Source: Fonsecaea monophora
Taxonomy: Eukaryota; Ascomycota; Eurotiomycetes; Chaetothyriales; Herpotrichiellaceae
Length of the DNA stretch: 64,000 bases
NCBI RefSeq assembly: GCF_001642475.1
Contig: NW_019173951.1
Span: 186,001-250,000 of the forward strand
Reading direction: 5' to 3'
The translations under genes were made by a program, and so were the position numbers. Shown here piece by piece: positions 33,638-44,562 of the stretch. The notes beneath the pieces were generated by a model that was not told the DNA's origin, ran no database searches, and saw only the letters and a list, made by a program, of their open reading frames with translations. Position 1 is the stretch's first letter. Each line of letters begins with the position of its first letter.

Positions 33638-35749
33638 CTAAGCGCCACGTCGATTGCCCGTCGACATAAGTGTAATCTTCTTCTTCTTCCCTTTCTTCGA
33701 AGAGGGGCCACCGCCACTAGACCGTGAGCCACCATTAATCAAGGAAGCCTCAACCATAGCCACGGCATCGCTCTCGTCGAGAAGATCCTGCTCCCATCCC
33801 TGTAACCAGCCGTCGTCGGCGTGTGCGCTCACAGGTTCAGGCGCAGCGAGCAGGGGTGGAGAGAGTGGAGCGACTGCCGCCGTACCCCAAACCGTTCGAG
33901 GTGCGTCAGGACTCGTGCCTGGTGTGGCCAACGTTGCAAACGCAGACTGAGCCCGCGCGTTACCCCAGGGCGGCGTCGTTGCCAGACCAGATTCGCCTGG
34001 TGAAGAACTTGTATGATTGCCCGACTCGACCAATGGCTGGAAATCTGATTCAGTGAAACTCTTTGGTACAGAGCTTGGTCTCCGCGGTCTTCGGGCGGCA
34101 GCCCATCTTTTATCGTCCTCTTCCTTTTCGGCTCGGATTCTATCTCTCTCTTCTCTTGCTTCTTTTTCCAGGTTCCTCTTTCGTCTCCTGGTAATGTCAT
34201 CTTGGAACTGCTCTAGAATGACTGGGCTGATGACATCGGTCCAGTCACATTCCAAAAATGTCACCTCGCACCCGTATGGTAAATGAGCCATGTACTTGGC
34301 CCGTTTGCGCAGGTCATCATCTATGATATGTCCCGTAGAGATGTGCTCTACCCTCGGGAGGATGGTCGATGGAAATGCCGAAAAGTCGCCAAAAGCAGCC
34401 TTCAAAATTCGGATGTCTAAGGGTGAAAGGAAGAAATTTGGTAATGCATGGTAAAAATAGAACGGGTGGGATAATGGGCGTTGGGATCCGTGAGCATGTC
34501 TCGAGGGACCTGATGCAGGTTGCATGGTAGGAAGGCCTTGACTGAGAGTCATTGACTTGACTGCCGAAGTTAAGTTAGAAGACTCCTGGTCGGCTGATTC
34601 CCAGGACTCCGGAATCTCTGGTTGCTTTGCAGGAGAAGTTGGTGCTGCCACAGGTGGGTTTCCCAGCCCAGACAACTTCTGTTTGGCATCTTCAACGGCC
34701 AGGACAGCTTTCCGGGTCCATGTGTTATCGTCACCAAACATCAGTTCGTCCTCCCTTTCCTGGGCATCGAGAGCCGCAATCTCCTGGTCATACTGAGTTT
34801 TCATATAGTCTTCACCACCTTTCATGAAGCGAGCGTACTCCATCATCCCAGCCACATGAAACCAGGGGATGTCCTCCGAGTGGCCGTTGCTCTCTGCGGT
34901 GTCTCTAGGCAATGCCAGTGTTGAACCAGGTTCACGTTTCAGCAGCCTGAGCAGAACGTCACCACCTTCTCTCAGCATGCTGACGTCGTTGCCCTGAATC
35001 CACCTGACCGGTCTCGCGTCAGATATATAAATGCTATCCTCGCATATTGGGCATTTTTTCCATCTGGGTCGCTTGTCCGGAACAGGGTTGGATTCGTCTG
35101 TAGAGTGCATATAGCGGATGAGGCAGGGTAGACAGAAAATGTGGCCACATTTAGCCATGCGTGGAGCGACTGGAGTGGACAGGCAGATCGGACAGCTAGC
35201 ATCTTGAGTCTCGGCCGATGCCAGCACTTGCAAGACAGCGTCCCAACTGACGTAGACATCTGCGTCGACTGTCTGTGCGTGGTATTCCCGGTCAGGACGG
35301 ACGACGAAGCGGTAGTTTGCATGAACATAGCGGGCTTTGTCCACAGCATGATAGCCGGAGCCAAGGCCCCAGGTAGGATTACGTCTCTGGTGTCGATGAT
35401 TGAAGTGATGCTGATAGTGATGCTGTGGGCGGGGAGGGAGCGAGAAGTTCATGAGATGGGTGATGGAGGTTTGACCCTTGCGTGAGTTAATGGACCTCAT
35501 GGCGTGAGTCTCGTGTAGGACATCCTCATCGACAAGACGAGGTTTCCTTTGTTGCTTGTGCTGCTTCTTTAATGGTTGGTTCCCGCGCGCCTGCGGGATC
35601 TGACGCGTTGCAATAGCTGCACCAGAACTCCCTGAGCTGTTTGAGCGTTTGGAGAAGGAAGTATCGGGAGGAGCGAGCGAGAAACTGGACGAATTCGAGG
35701 ACGGAGGGAGTTTGCTTGTGGGCGGAATGGAGGTGGCGCTGGATGACAT
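33638..35749 (-). CDS. RING finger protein, RNF10 homologue (E3 ubiquitin ligase)
   Basis: A single exon encodes 703 aa. After a Ser-rich and basic N-terminus comes a HYHAVDKARYVHANYRFVV-type lead, then a C3HC4 RING at about residues 187-240: CPICLSTP, CGHIFCLPCL and CPICEDSIY. The C-terminal half includes the conserved FFLSPLDIRILKAAFG and HLPYGCEVTFLECDW blocks found in RNF10 and its yeast counterpart Mag2. A Lys/Arg/Glu helical stretch follows and the protein ends in a basic tail. RNF10 marks 40S proteins uS3/uS5 on stalled ribosomes. It stands divergent to a UBP3/USP10-type deubiquitinase; USP10 is the enzyme known to remove such marks in animals. Confidence 0.88.
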   Translation of the reverse strand: MSSSATSIPPTSKLPPSSNSSSFSLAPPDTSFSKRSNSSGSSGAAIATRQIPQARGNQPLKKQHKQQRKPRLVDEDVLHETHAMRSINSRKGQTSITHLMNFSLPPRPQHHYQHHFNHRHQRRNPTWGLGSGYHAVDKARYVHANYRFVVRPDREYHAQTVDADVYVSWDAVLQVLASAETQDASCPICLSTPVAPRMAKCGHIFCLPCLIRYMHSTDESNPVPDKRPRWKKCPICEDSIYISDARPVRWIQGNDVSMLREGGDVLLRLLKREPGSTLALPRDTAESNGHSEDIPWFHVAGMMEYARFMKGGEDYMKTQYDQEIAALDAQEREDELMFGDDNTWTRKAVLAVEDAKQKLSGLGNPPVAAPTSPAKQPEIPESWESADQESSNLTSAVKSMTLSQGLPTMQPASGPSRHAHGSQRPLSHPFYFYHALPNFFLSPLDIRILKAAFGDFSAFPSTILPRVEHISTGHIIDDDLRKRAKYMAHLPYGCEVTFLECDWTDVISPVILEQFQDDITRRRKRNLEKEAREERDRIRAEKEEDDKRWAAARRPRRPSSVPKSFTESDFQPLVESGNHTSSSPGESGLATTPPWGNARAQSAFATLATPGTSPDAPRTVWGTAAVAPLSPPLLAAPEPVSAHADDGWLQGWEQDLLDESDAVAMVEASLINGGSRSSGGGPSSKKGKKKKITLMSTGNRRGA

Positions 35750-36598
35750 CGCTGCTGGTGCTGTACTGTCTCCTCAAGCCGGCAGTGAAGCAGACTAGAG
35801 TCCTCGACAAGAAAGGAAGATGAACGAGTGCACAACAACAAAAGGAAGCATCCGACAAACGGAGGTGATTGGAATAGACTACAATCACCCCTAGTGAAGG
35901 GGTGGTGGTAGTTGAATGAGGTGGAAACAGTCGACGACCAGCGCAGGGTTGAAGGACTATGGCGATGGCAAGTCATGGCGGGGGACTTGAGCATGAGCAT
36001 GACTCTCACTGGCACCACCAGCACCACTCACCACTCCTGACGAGACAGAGGACTAACCAATCTCGCCCAGTAGGCTTACCTAATTGCCAACCGAGGATTG
36101 GAGAAGGGGGCGAATAGCCGGTCTAGCAGTGGTTCGTGGTTAGCGCCCACCGGCCGACTGCGAAATCCGCCGAACTTGAACTGTGAGTGACTGCGCATCA
36201 CAGAAAGATTGCAACTTGGACCTCTTCCATAATTTGCTTGACCAGCTCTAGAGCAATCTTCATCTTCTCCTCTCCACTCTTCTTCCTCTCTTGTCGGTGA
36301 GCCGTCCGTAGGCGCCTCACATCGTCTGTCCGGTGGTAATCGCCTCGATCGACTTCAACCGACCGCGCTTTCCCTCACCTTCCTTCACCTTCCCCTGGGC
36401 GCATGAGTCCTGGCAGCAGCGCAGCCTCCCATCACCGCTCACCCCAACTGCCTGTCGTCTTTGCGCCCTCTGTGAAGTATGGCACAGCAGAGATCGTTGG
36501 TTTAGGAGACCACCGACCAAGAAGAGAAGAGACGCGCTTCGTCCCACTGTTTGACATCATGTCCTGGCGCAGAAGGTCCTGAACGCGACTCTAGAACG
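35750..36598. other. Bidirectional promoter region, RING ligase and deubiquitinase
   Basis: An 850-bp gap between divergent starts. CT-rich runs at 36250-36300 and 36360-36400 look like the 5' UTR of the deubiquitinase. No other gene. Confidence 0.45.
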
Positions 36599-39307
36599 AT
36601 GCAACAAAACCACCATCCCTATGGGCAACATCCCATGCCCATGCAGCCTCCTCAGAGGCGCCATGATGGGCCATACGCGAACATGCCGCCTCCCATGAGG
36701 CCGCATCCGCAATACCAGCCATTCTATCAACAGCATATGGCGCCAATGATGCCTCAGTACCCTCAGCACTATCCACCCAACTGGTATGGATATCAACAAC
36801 CCCACATGCATCCTATGCATGGCAGACCGCCATATTATGCTCAGCTTCCTGTACCACCTCCTCAATATCCTCTCGCAGCTCCTCATCCACATCACGGCCC
36901 GCTGGTGGTATCCAGCCAGCCGCACGTGCAGCCTGCGCCTCGACACCCTCAAGGTCCGCCATCTGTGCCGCCGCAACCAACCTCGACCGCCCCATCCATT
37001 GCCTCAAACCCGGTTCAGACACCACCTTCTCCTCCTCTCAGTACCTCGAGCACGGTGAACACAAGAAAAGATACCATCTCCCCAGCAATTTCTCCCGCAC
37101 CTCAACGGGTCCAAAGCCCGTCCGCTGATACTCCCAGGGGTCCTTTTTATCCCCCTGTGCCTTGGTTGTCTGTTGACGGCGAAGCATTCCCACCTCGTGC
37201 TCCTAGGCAGAGACGGCGGATTCCTCGTTCCCTCCTTGCCTCAGAACCGGTCGTCTACCCATTGGTAGAGCCAATCCCTCCTGAACCAACTACTCCGACG
37301 CCCGCTGAGGAAGGACCCGCCCAAGAGCAGCTGGAATCGGTACCTCAAGAGGAGGATGAGTCCGCAGACATTTCCACAGAACAACCTACCACACAAGCAT
37401 CGACTCCCTTACCGTCGGACGCCCCATCTGAAGTTGCCTCTACCCAACCAACGACCCCCTCTTCTGCCGTTCATGCTCCTTTGTCAAAGTCTCAGCAAAC
37501 CCCAACTCAACCAAAAGCCCGACCTGCTGGTCCCATTCTCCCAGCTGTCCCAGTCCTGCCTTCTAGCCCTTCTGCAGCGCGGTCAAGCCACCGTGACTCG
37601 GTCGTCTCGACACAGTCAAAGACATCCGAACCAGCACAAACGCCTGTAGACATTAAGGAAACACAGATCACCCCAACAGAAGCGTCAGAGACGAAGCCGG
37701 ATTCTGAAGATGCTGCTCCTGTTGTTTTGCCTCCTGCCCCACCGAAATCCTGGGCAAACCTGTTCAAGGCTAATGACGCGCGGAGTGGCCAGTCCACAGC
37801 CTTACCGTCGAAGGCGGCCTCAACTATTTCTGGAACCGCAAAGAGTGAGACCCTATCCGAAGTGCTGAACGAAATGAACTCTGTCGTTGAAGCGCCAACT
37901 AAGATATCTTTTCTCAAACCACGTGGTCTTGTCAATACTGGAAACATGTGCTACATGAACTCCGTGTTGCAAGTACTTGTTTTCTGCTTGCCATTCTACG
38001 ATTTCATAGCGAAACTGGCTGACAGAGCTCCACATACATTCAAAAGCGACACCCCCTTGGTCGATGCAATCATCATGTTTGTACGAGAGTACCCCATCAT
38101 CTGCTCCGCAAACTCTGTGGATCAGCTCCGCCTGCGTTTGAAGCCAGATGATTACGAGAACTATGGCGACTCTTTTATTCCAGAGTATGTCTATGCTGCA
38201 ATCAAAGATCTGCCTCGGTTCCGAGAAATGAGGAGAGGCCACCAGCAGGATGCCCAGGAATTCCTTGGCTTCTTACTGGAAGAATTGCATGAAGAATGTG
38301 CTCGCGCCATGAGATCTACCACGGCTTCCAGCTCCGGCCGAACGACGCCTGTGGGCAGTGTTTCCAATGCCTCAGAGCACGCTGATACAGAGAATGGCTG
38401 GATGGAAGTCGGCCACAAGCAGAAGTCTGCAGTCACTCGGTCTTCGGGCATGACTGCGGCAGAATCTCCTGTGACCAATATCTTTGGTGGGAAACTTCGA
38501 TCCGAATTGAAAGTGTCCGGGAATAAGTTGTCCGTCACTTTGGAGCCATACTCACCGTTGCAGCTTGATATCGGTTCTCCTCAGGTAAACAACATCATTG
38601 ACGCCTTGAAAGGACTTACGAGGCCGGAAAGTATGCAGGGTGACTTTTACACTCCGAGAGGAGTAAGAGCCACTGCGACAAAACAAGTCTTTATTGAAAC
38701 TCTACCTCCAGTCCTGATCCTACACCTGAAACGATTCCACTATGACAACACCACAAAACGCGCGGAGAAGATCTGGAAAAAAGTCGGCTACCCGCTAGAA
38801 CTCGAAATCCCCAAGGAAGTGTTCCCTCTGCAGGTGCGGAACAAGTACACGGCGCACGGTGGCTTGCCAAAATACCGCCTTACAGGTGTCATCTACCATC
38901 ACGGCAAGAACGCCAACGGCGGTCACTACACTGTCGACATCCGCCGCCAAGATGGCCGCGAATGGATCCGCATGGACGATACCTTGCTGCGTCGTATCAG
39001 AGCCGAAGAGGTCGCCGAGGGTGGCAGCGAAGAAGACCCGAAGGTCCTTGCAGCAGCATTGGAACGCCACACAGCTAGCGGCAACCGTTTCGAGCAATTT
39101 GACCAAGGAACTGACGAGGATGATGCTTCGGACAAAACGTGGAGTCAAGTCAATGGGCATTCAAGAACCAAATCGACAATGAGTGCCGTGGTCAATGGAA
39201 CCTTGACGCCCAAAGACTCATCCGGGAAGCAGACGCCAAATCCCAAGTACCTTGTTAAGGACAACAAGGTTGCCTATCTATTGTTCTACCAACGGATCTC
39301 CAACTAA
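36599..39307 (+). CDS. Ubiquitin carboxyl-terminal hydrolase, UBP3/USP10 type
   Basis: A single exon encodes 902 aa from the first in-frame ATG (36599). The first about 420 residues are Pro/Gln/His- then Ser/Thr/Pro-rich and probably disordered. The USP domain starts at GLVNTGNMCYMNSVLQ with catalytic Cys451, has the QDAQEFLGFLLEELHEEC block, the FIETLPPVLILHLKRF strand, and the His box YHHGKNANGGHYTV with His776. It ends VAYLLFYQR, the standard close of USP domains. It removes ubiquitin from proteins. In yeast Ubp3 acts with Bre5 in secretion and ribophagy, and the animal homologue USP10 acts on ribosomal proteins. Pairing with the RNF10-type gene is notable. Confidence 0.9.
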   Translation: MQQNHHPYGQHPMPMQPPQRRHDGPYANMPPPMRPHPQYQPFYQQHMAPMMPQYPQHYPPNWYGYQQPHMHPMHGRPPYYAQLPVPPPQYPLAAPHPHHGPLVVSSQPHVQPAPRHPQGPPSVPPQPTSTAPSIASNPVQTPPSPPLSTSSTVNTRKDTISPAISPAPQRVQSPSADTPRGPFYPPVPWLSVDGEAFPPRAPRQRRRIPRSLLASEPVVYPLVEPIPPEPTTPTPAEEGPAQEQLESVPQEEDESADISTEQPTTQASTPLPSDAPSEVASTQPTTPSSAVHAPLSKSQQTPTQPKARPAGPILPAVPVLPSSPSAARSSHRDSVVSTQSKTSEPAQTPVDIKETQITPTEASETKPDSEDAAPVVLPPAPPKSWANLFKANDARSGQSTALPSKAASTISGTAKSETLSEVLNEMNSVVEAPTKISFLKPRGLVNTGNMCYMNSVLQVLVFCLPFYDFIAKLADRAPHTFKSDTPLVDAIIMFVREYPIICSANSVDQLRLRLKPDDYENYGDSFIPEYVYAAIKDLPRFREMRRGHQQDAQEFLGFLLEELHEECARAMRSTTASSSGRTTPVGSVSNASEHADTENGWMEVGHKQKSAVTRSSGMTAAESPVTNIFGGKLRSELKVSGNKLSVTLEPYSPLQLDIGSPQVNNIIDALKGLTRPESMQGDFYTPRGVRATATKQVFIETLPPVLILHLKRFHYDNTTKRAEKIWKKVGYPLELEIPKEVFPLQVRNKYTAHGGLPKYRLTGVIYHHGKNANGGHYTVDIRRQDGREWIRMDDTLLRRIRAEEVAEGGSEEDPKVLAAALERHTASGNRFEQFDQGTDEDDASDKTWSQVNGHSRTKSTMSAVVNGTLTPKDSSGKQTPNPKYLVKDNKVAYLLFYQRISN

Positions 39308-39316
39308 TGCTCGAAA

Positions 39317-39490
39317 TCACTTATGCATGAAGTGCATGATGTCCCTCTCGCCATAGTCCTTGTTTCCACCGAACTGGCCGCCGCCCACGGATTTATCATG
39401 TCTTCTAAACCATGACGGGCTCTTGCCGTCATATTTCGCGATCGTTCTTGATATCATTGGAGCGCCTTCTTTGTAGATAAAAGCGAGCAT
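39317..39490 (-). CDS. Possible small protein, 57 aa
   Basis: A short open frame from ATG 39490 ends 10 bp from the convergent deubiquitinase stop. The product is basic and Gly/Asp/Lys rich at the end (GGGQFGGNKDYGERD). I recognise no family, and it may lie within a 3' UTR. Confidence 0.2.
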   Translation of the reverse strand: MLAFIYKEGAPMISRTIAKYDGKSPSWFRRHDKSVGGGQFGGNKDYGERDIMHFMHK

Positions 39491-40232
39491 TCGTCGATAG
39501 GAGGAGGAAGATACAAAAGTCAAAGCGGCAAAAGTTCACAGACGACTAATGTCGAAAGCGATATGCCCTGCATGGTAGTGGACGGAACCGACGGGGATAA
39601 AAGTGGCCCTAGTTAATGGAATCGAGCGCAGACTATCATTCATATCACCTCTTTGCACTTCTACATGCCGGGACCTCGAAGCTTCTTGGGGAGCAAAAGA
39701 TTGATCTACAGAGACATACGTACCCACCTCAGTTATGATGCCCAGACAAAGCTACGGTTGGAATGCGCCTGTATCAGTCATGCATTGGAATGGACGAGGT
39801 GAGAAACTGAGGAAGTGAAGGGGCTTGGGGGTTTGAGGGAGCTTCATACATGTTGTTTCTTAGTGGTTACTTGGTCCGTCGCTCCAAACCGGGGGTTGAC
39901 GGGGCATTGGCTTGGATGTGTTGGACGAGGCTGAGACGATGTTGGCCCATGCTTTCTAGCCTGAAACAGTGACATTGTTAGTGGCTACTTGCCGTCTTGC
40001 GGTGGGAGGGAGCATGGTGTCAACTCCTGGGGTCCGGAAGTGGTGTAGGAGTACCAATTACAGTGTACCTTTTTATCCTTGTTTGTTCATCTCCGTGACT
40101 CTTTGTGTGCGTCGCAGGTCCAGTTGGACACTTTGTCAGTGACCACTGTAGAACTAACGAGAAGGGCGGGCAATGTATATAATAGTATGGAGGGATACAC
40201 GCGAGACGAGACGAGGCACTGCGGCACGCACG

Positions 40233-40268
40233 CATACATACATACATACATCCATCCATCCATCCATA
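40233..40268. repeat. (CATA)n then (CATC)n microsatellite
   Basis: Four to five CATA units pass directly into four CATC units. Confidence 0.9.
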
Positions 40269-40611
40269 CTTGAAGGTCGCCACAAGAAAAAAAAAAAAGG
40301 CCGAAACCTATGGCCATACAGTATGTACCTCGTACACACACATAAATCCCTAGCGAGCTAGGCAGATAGGCAGGCAGCCAGGTAGGTAGTTAGGCCTCTA
40401 TGTAGGTGTTTACCTACAGTACTTGGTAAACCTCTCGTGCCTTTCTCCATGGAAGATATGCATGGGATGGATATAAACGCCGCTGAACGGCATTAAAACC
40501 ACGTGCGTTTTTACGTTGATGTTTACGTTGAAGAAAGAAAGAAAAGAAAAGTACGAGGGTCCAAGTATCAAGTACAAGGTACAGGTAGAAGTAGGCCGAG
40601 TAGCGAGTGAG

Positions 40612-40688
40612 CGAGTAAGTGAGTAAGTGAGTAAGTGAGTAAGTGAGTAAGTGAGTAAGTGAGTAAGTGAGTAAGTGAGTGAATGAGT
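40612..40688 (+). repeat. Octamer tandem repeat (GTGAGTAA)n
   Basis: About nine copies of an 8-bp unit in exact or near-exact tandem, then a (GGTTTT)n run at 40692-40718. Each unit matches the fungal 5' splice-site consensus. Confidence 0.9.
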
Positions 40689-40824
40689 GGCTTGGTTTTG
40701 GTTTTGGTTTTGGTTTTGTGTTCTGGAGCGGAGCCAGGAGGGTCGTCGGGAAGGACGGAGGGAGAGGGGATGGCTTAAATCACCAAAATACATATATTGA
40801 TTTTATTCCACTCATTGAACTACT

Positions 40825-42614
40825 CTACTTTCCAATGGCATATCCGAGGAAATACACCAGATACACGGCCCACGCCGAGGCCAGAAACATGCTCTCCGCC
40901 CGGTTGCCCTTCGAGGAGAAGCGCCACGCCTCCGTCAGCAGTGCCTTGTATGCAGATGGGGGGTGTCTTTTGTCGCTAGCATGGTTGGTGGGTGCAGTTG
41001 TCGCTGGGCAAGGGGACGAGTCGGTCGGGTGCTGAGGGCCAGAGGTGGTATCGCTGGTTTCTTCGTTGGAGGAGGATGACGATGATGAAGAGGAGGAGCA
41101 CGAGGAGGAAGAGAAAGAGGACGTTTGATGCCGTTCATCATATGGTTGGTCGTCGCCGGAATGGCATTGTTGTGGTTGTCCATCTTCCTTCTCTCTATCG
41201 TTATCGTTGTCGCTAGCACCTGGGGTGTCGCCTTTCGCCTCAATATCGACCTTTGAATCCGCTGCACCTGGCCCGTCATCTCCTTCTCCTCTTCCTTCGC
41301 CCCCCCCTCCTCTTCCTGACGCCGCCGCTCCTCCTCCTCCTCCTCCTCCTGGTTCTTCGGGCCTTTGGTCCGGCGGGCTAGTTGGCGGCTCTGGCGGTCG
41401 CGGTGGCGGGTACGGTAATAACGGGCCTCTTTTGTTTGCGTGGTTCTGGCTCAGCTTACGCTCTTCATATCTCTCTCAATTTCATTGGATATTTTTTCTT
41501 TTCCTTATATTTTTTTTATGATTTTTTTTTATCTTTTGGCGTTCACAAGGACAAGGAGATAGGCGTGGTGGAGGAATCTCGCAAGAAAAAAGGGCCAGCG
41601 AGATCCTAGTCTACGCCATTCCTCTCTGCCAGGATGAACTGGTGGTACACGAACGGGCGCGGACTTACTCTTCAGCGTCGCTCTTCACATTCGGTGCATC
41701 ACTCGGTCCGCTGTTCAGACTCTCGACCCCTAGGTTCGTGTCGTTGGTGTCGTCCGTCTCGTGCGACTTGGCGGCACGCTCGACCGCGCTGAAGATGTTG
41801 CCGTTGAGCAATCGACCCCGGATCCGGCTGCCGTCACGGACGTCGGGGATGCTACGCTCCTCAATGTGCCATTGTTGAATCGCCCGGATGATGTCGACGG
41901 CGAGTTGTCCGTTGCGCTTCAGGGCCGTCGCCCAATGTGCGGGGATCTTGTCGCTGGTGGTCAACTGGCGCGCAACCGAAGAGACCATCATCTCGCGCAT
42001 CTCGTTGTCCTCGTCCGTCTCGGCATAGATGTACTGGACTCGGCGCAGGCCTGGGTAGGTAGAGGTGCTGTGGTAGAATTCTCGGACCGCTTCGACCACG
42101 TCGGTGCTGAGCTTTTTGATCTGCAACTTCTCCGAGAGCAGATACAAGTCAAGGAGAGGGCCGATGTCCTTTTCCGTCTTTGGCGTCTGCAGAGACTTGG
42201 AGTACAGCCAGCCGACCATAAGCTCAAAGGGGTAGTCGTCATCGTCCGTGAGGTGGTAGGCCTTGTTGGTGGTTCCTCCCCCAGATTTCTTCTCCTCGTC
42301 CTTTCCATCCTCGCGGAAGACGGACGAGAAGACGGGTGAGTGGTAGCAGAGGAGTTCCTCGTGGAGAGACCAGCGGGTCGAGTCCTGACCGACGTAGACG
42401 TCCACCAAGGAAGAGGTCAGAAGCCTGCAGAAAGCGTAGGTGAGTGAACGATCTATGTATGTAACAAGAGCTCCAATGATATCTGTCAGGCGATCTAGCA
42501 GGGTCTGCCTTGAGCCCTTCATGCAGCTTCAACTCACTCGTGAAGAGACTTCTCCTCCCCCTCCTGATCATAGTCGCGCTCGCCATTTCTGTTCTCCATG
42601 AGTGCGGAAGGCAT
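40825..42614 (-). CDS. BTB/POZ protein with predicted C-terminal membrane tail
   Basis: Exon 1 (42614-42538) and exon 2 (42424-41669) are secure. They encode a BTB domain: LVDVYVGQDSTRWSLHEELL, HSPVFSSVFRED, YPFELMVGWLYSKSL, then LYLLSEKLQIKKL. Exon 2 ends at GAAGA|GTAAGT, where the donor overlaps an in-frame stop (GAG TAA). A long minus-strand frame at 41449-40825 has no ATG of its own and joins in phase by an acceptor near 41450 (or near 41471). It encodes a Pro- then Gly- and Ser-rich linker and ends with SMFLASAWAVYLVYFLGYAI, a single C-terminal membrane span. Total is about 485 aa. Without splicing the protein stops at 41665 and is soluble. Confidence 0.7.
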
Positions 42615-44562
42615 TCTGATGTGCTGTCACAGCCAAATTGATTAGTGCGCGAGAAATTAGAATTAAAGTAAAAGTACCACAGCAGTGCCTGTTAAGAAAA
42701 TAGGGGTTGAATGCTGCTGCTGGGACAAAAGAACCAAAGATGCGACGGAAGGGAAGGAAAGGGAAAGAAGAAGAGGTGCATGTGCCAGGCGGACAATACA
42801 CTTTTCTTAACCACTCGAAGAAAAAGAGGAGGCCATGTTCGGTGATGGGAAAGCCAAACACGACACTTTTGAACCCTGCAGATGTGAGAGAGGGAGAGAG
42901 GGAGAAAGTAGAGAAAAGATGGCTGGCTAGCTGGCTGGCCCTGACCCTGGCTTCCTTTGCCCAGGCCTATTCAGCCATGTGCGTGCGGTTGCTCAAGTTC
43001 GCAAGAAGCGGAAAAAGATGAACGACGTCAGAGATTCAAGCCACAATTCCATAAAACGGCGGCGCGTGCGAAGGCGGGGTCAGGAAATGTCTGCCTTGAG
43101 TGGACGGGTTGAGGAACAAAGCATTGGTGGCACGGGCTGGGGAGGGGGTTGAGAGAGTGACCCGACTCGCCACAATGTCGGGGCGGACCTTGGTGTCCAC
43201 ATTTGATGATGGAGGATGATGGAAAGCAAGTGATAAAAACCGGTTTGTGTGGCGGTGGAGATGAGGAGGAGGGAGGAGACGAGACCTTATTGTGCGTGCA
43301 AAGGTCACGTGGAAGGCAGAATGGCACTAACCCGCTTTGCGATTCACGAACTCTAGAGTGATACAATGACGGACTTCAGTGCCAATACACCCGCTGGAGT
43401 GAGAAACAGTTGCAAATGGTAAAGGATGCAGGAGAACGCATACGTCCGTCCTAATTTACTGAATTCTTCTGGTGGTTTTGCCCTCTAACCTCAAAATCAA
43501 CACTACGTAATGATAATGCGTGTACCAACTATACCTCGTACACAATATCCTATCCCGACGGTACCTAGGTAGCGTCGTACGAAAAACCTGTCCTAAGTCT
43601 TCAATTTCTGATTAGCTGCTCGCCGCTTGGCTCACCTTCGGCTCACCTGCTGCTCACTGAACGCTCCCGGAGTCTGCCTGAGCCTTTGGTCTTCCCTCTT
43701 CGTCTTCATTTCACAACAGCGACTTTCATTAACTTTAGACGATGGGACCCGTTCAGGATGCTGGGAGATTACAACTCGGCCACCTTCCTAGTACGCTCGA
43801 ACTGCTTAGTTGGGCGCCTCCTATGCTGCTCTCTTGCGTGGCAATAATGGATATCTGCCTACTTCGTTCGAAGGCCCGGCGAGAAGTCGGCTTTTGTGTT
43901 GGTTCTCTAGGATATAAGTACGCCGTCTCTCCCTCTCCCCTTATTGGACCTGGAGAAGAACGACATGAAGGACGGCGAAACATAGCGTGTCTTTGGCACA
44001 GGTGGTATTGCAAGCCGGTCTCTTGGCTCTCCAGTCATTGCAATTTCGGCCTGACAGAAAGTATGGAAACGATCCTGAACAATTCCCCTCAGGGTTTCTC
44101 GATTGACGGGTCTGGGCTCTTGTAAGAAAATGATAAAAGTTTTCAACCTGCTTTGTGCTCAAGACACCCGCTGCCTTCTCTGCAAATTGGTTGGCGATCT
44201 GTATTGGCGAGAACCGCGCGCATGTCACATCTGAAGATGTTCGGCTCCGTGCATTTTCTAGTATTGCAGCGCATTCTTGGTTCGTCGAACATGTTGCGGA
44301 GGAAGAGGAGACGTTCGCGCTTCTTTGTCTACAATGTCTGTGACAGGCCCCTGATCCGTAGATTGTTCGGAGAAGTCATTGAGCGGTATGATTGTGACTT
44401 CAAAGAACAGCCTGAGGCTGCCGCTGAACTTGAAGGGAGATGTAGACGGACCGAAGCATTTAGGACAGTGGAGACATCATGACGTCATAGAACAAATCTC
44501 TTCCGAGAACAAAATTCTTTTATATAATTTTGAGTCTCGAGGATTCAATTCAAGTTCGAACA
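42615..44562. other. Intergenic upstream of tRNA
   Basis: Promoter of the BTB gene, then about 1.2 kb with no supported gene; the open frame at 43742-44125 lacks motifs. A palindromic CRE-like TGACGTCA lies at 44480-44487 and TATATAA at 44521-44527, 36 bp before the tRNA. Confidence 0.45.

Larger units (their letters stand above)
39491..40824. other. Intergenic with several microsatellites
   Basis: Contains the repeats listed separately, plus TAGGTA/GGCAGGCAG runs near 40365-40415. No supported gene. Confidence 0.5.

Noticed and set aside
40612..40688. CRISPR-like array
   Set aside because: The 8-bp units are in direct tandem with no spacers, and the genome is fungal.
40692..40718. Internal telomere repeat
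   Set aside because: The unit GGTTTT is not the fungal TTAGGG and there are only four copies.
41761..42339. 192-aa plus-strand open frame
   Set aside because: It is the antisense shadow of the BTB exon, a GC-rich codon effect.
43742..44125. 127-aa open frame upstream of the tRNA
   Set aside because: No motif, and composition unlike the neighbouring real genes.
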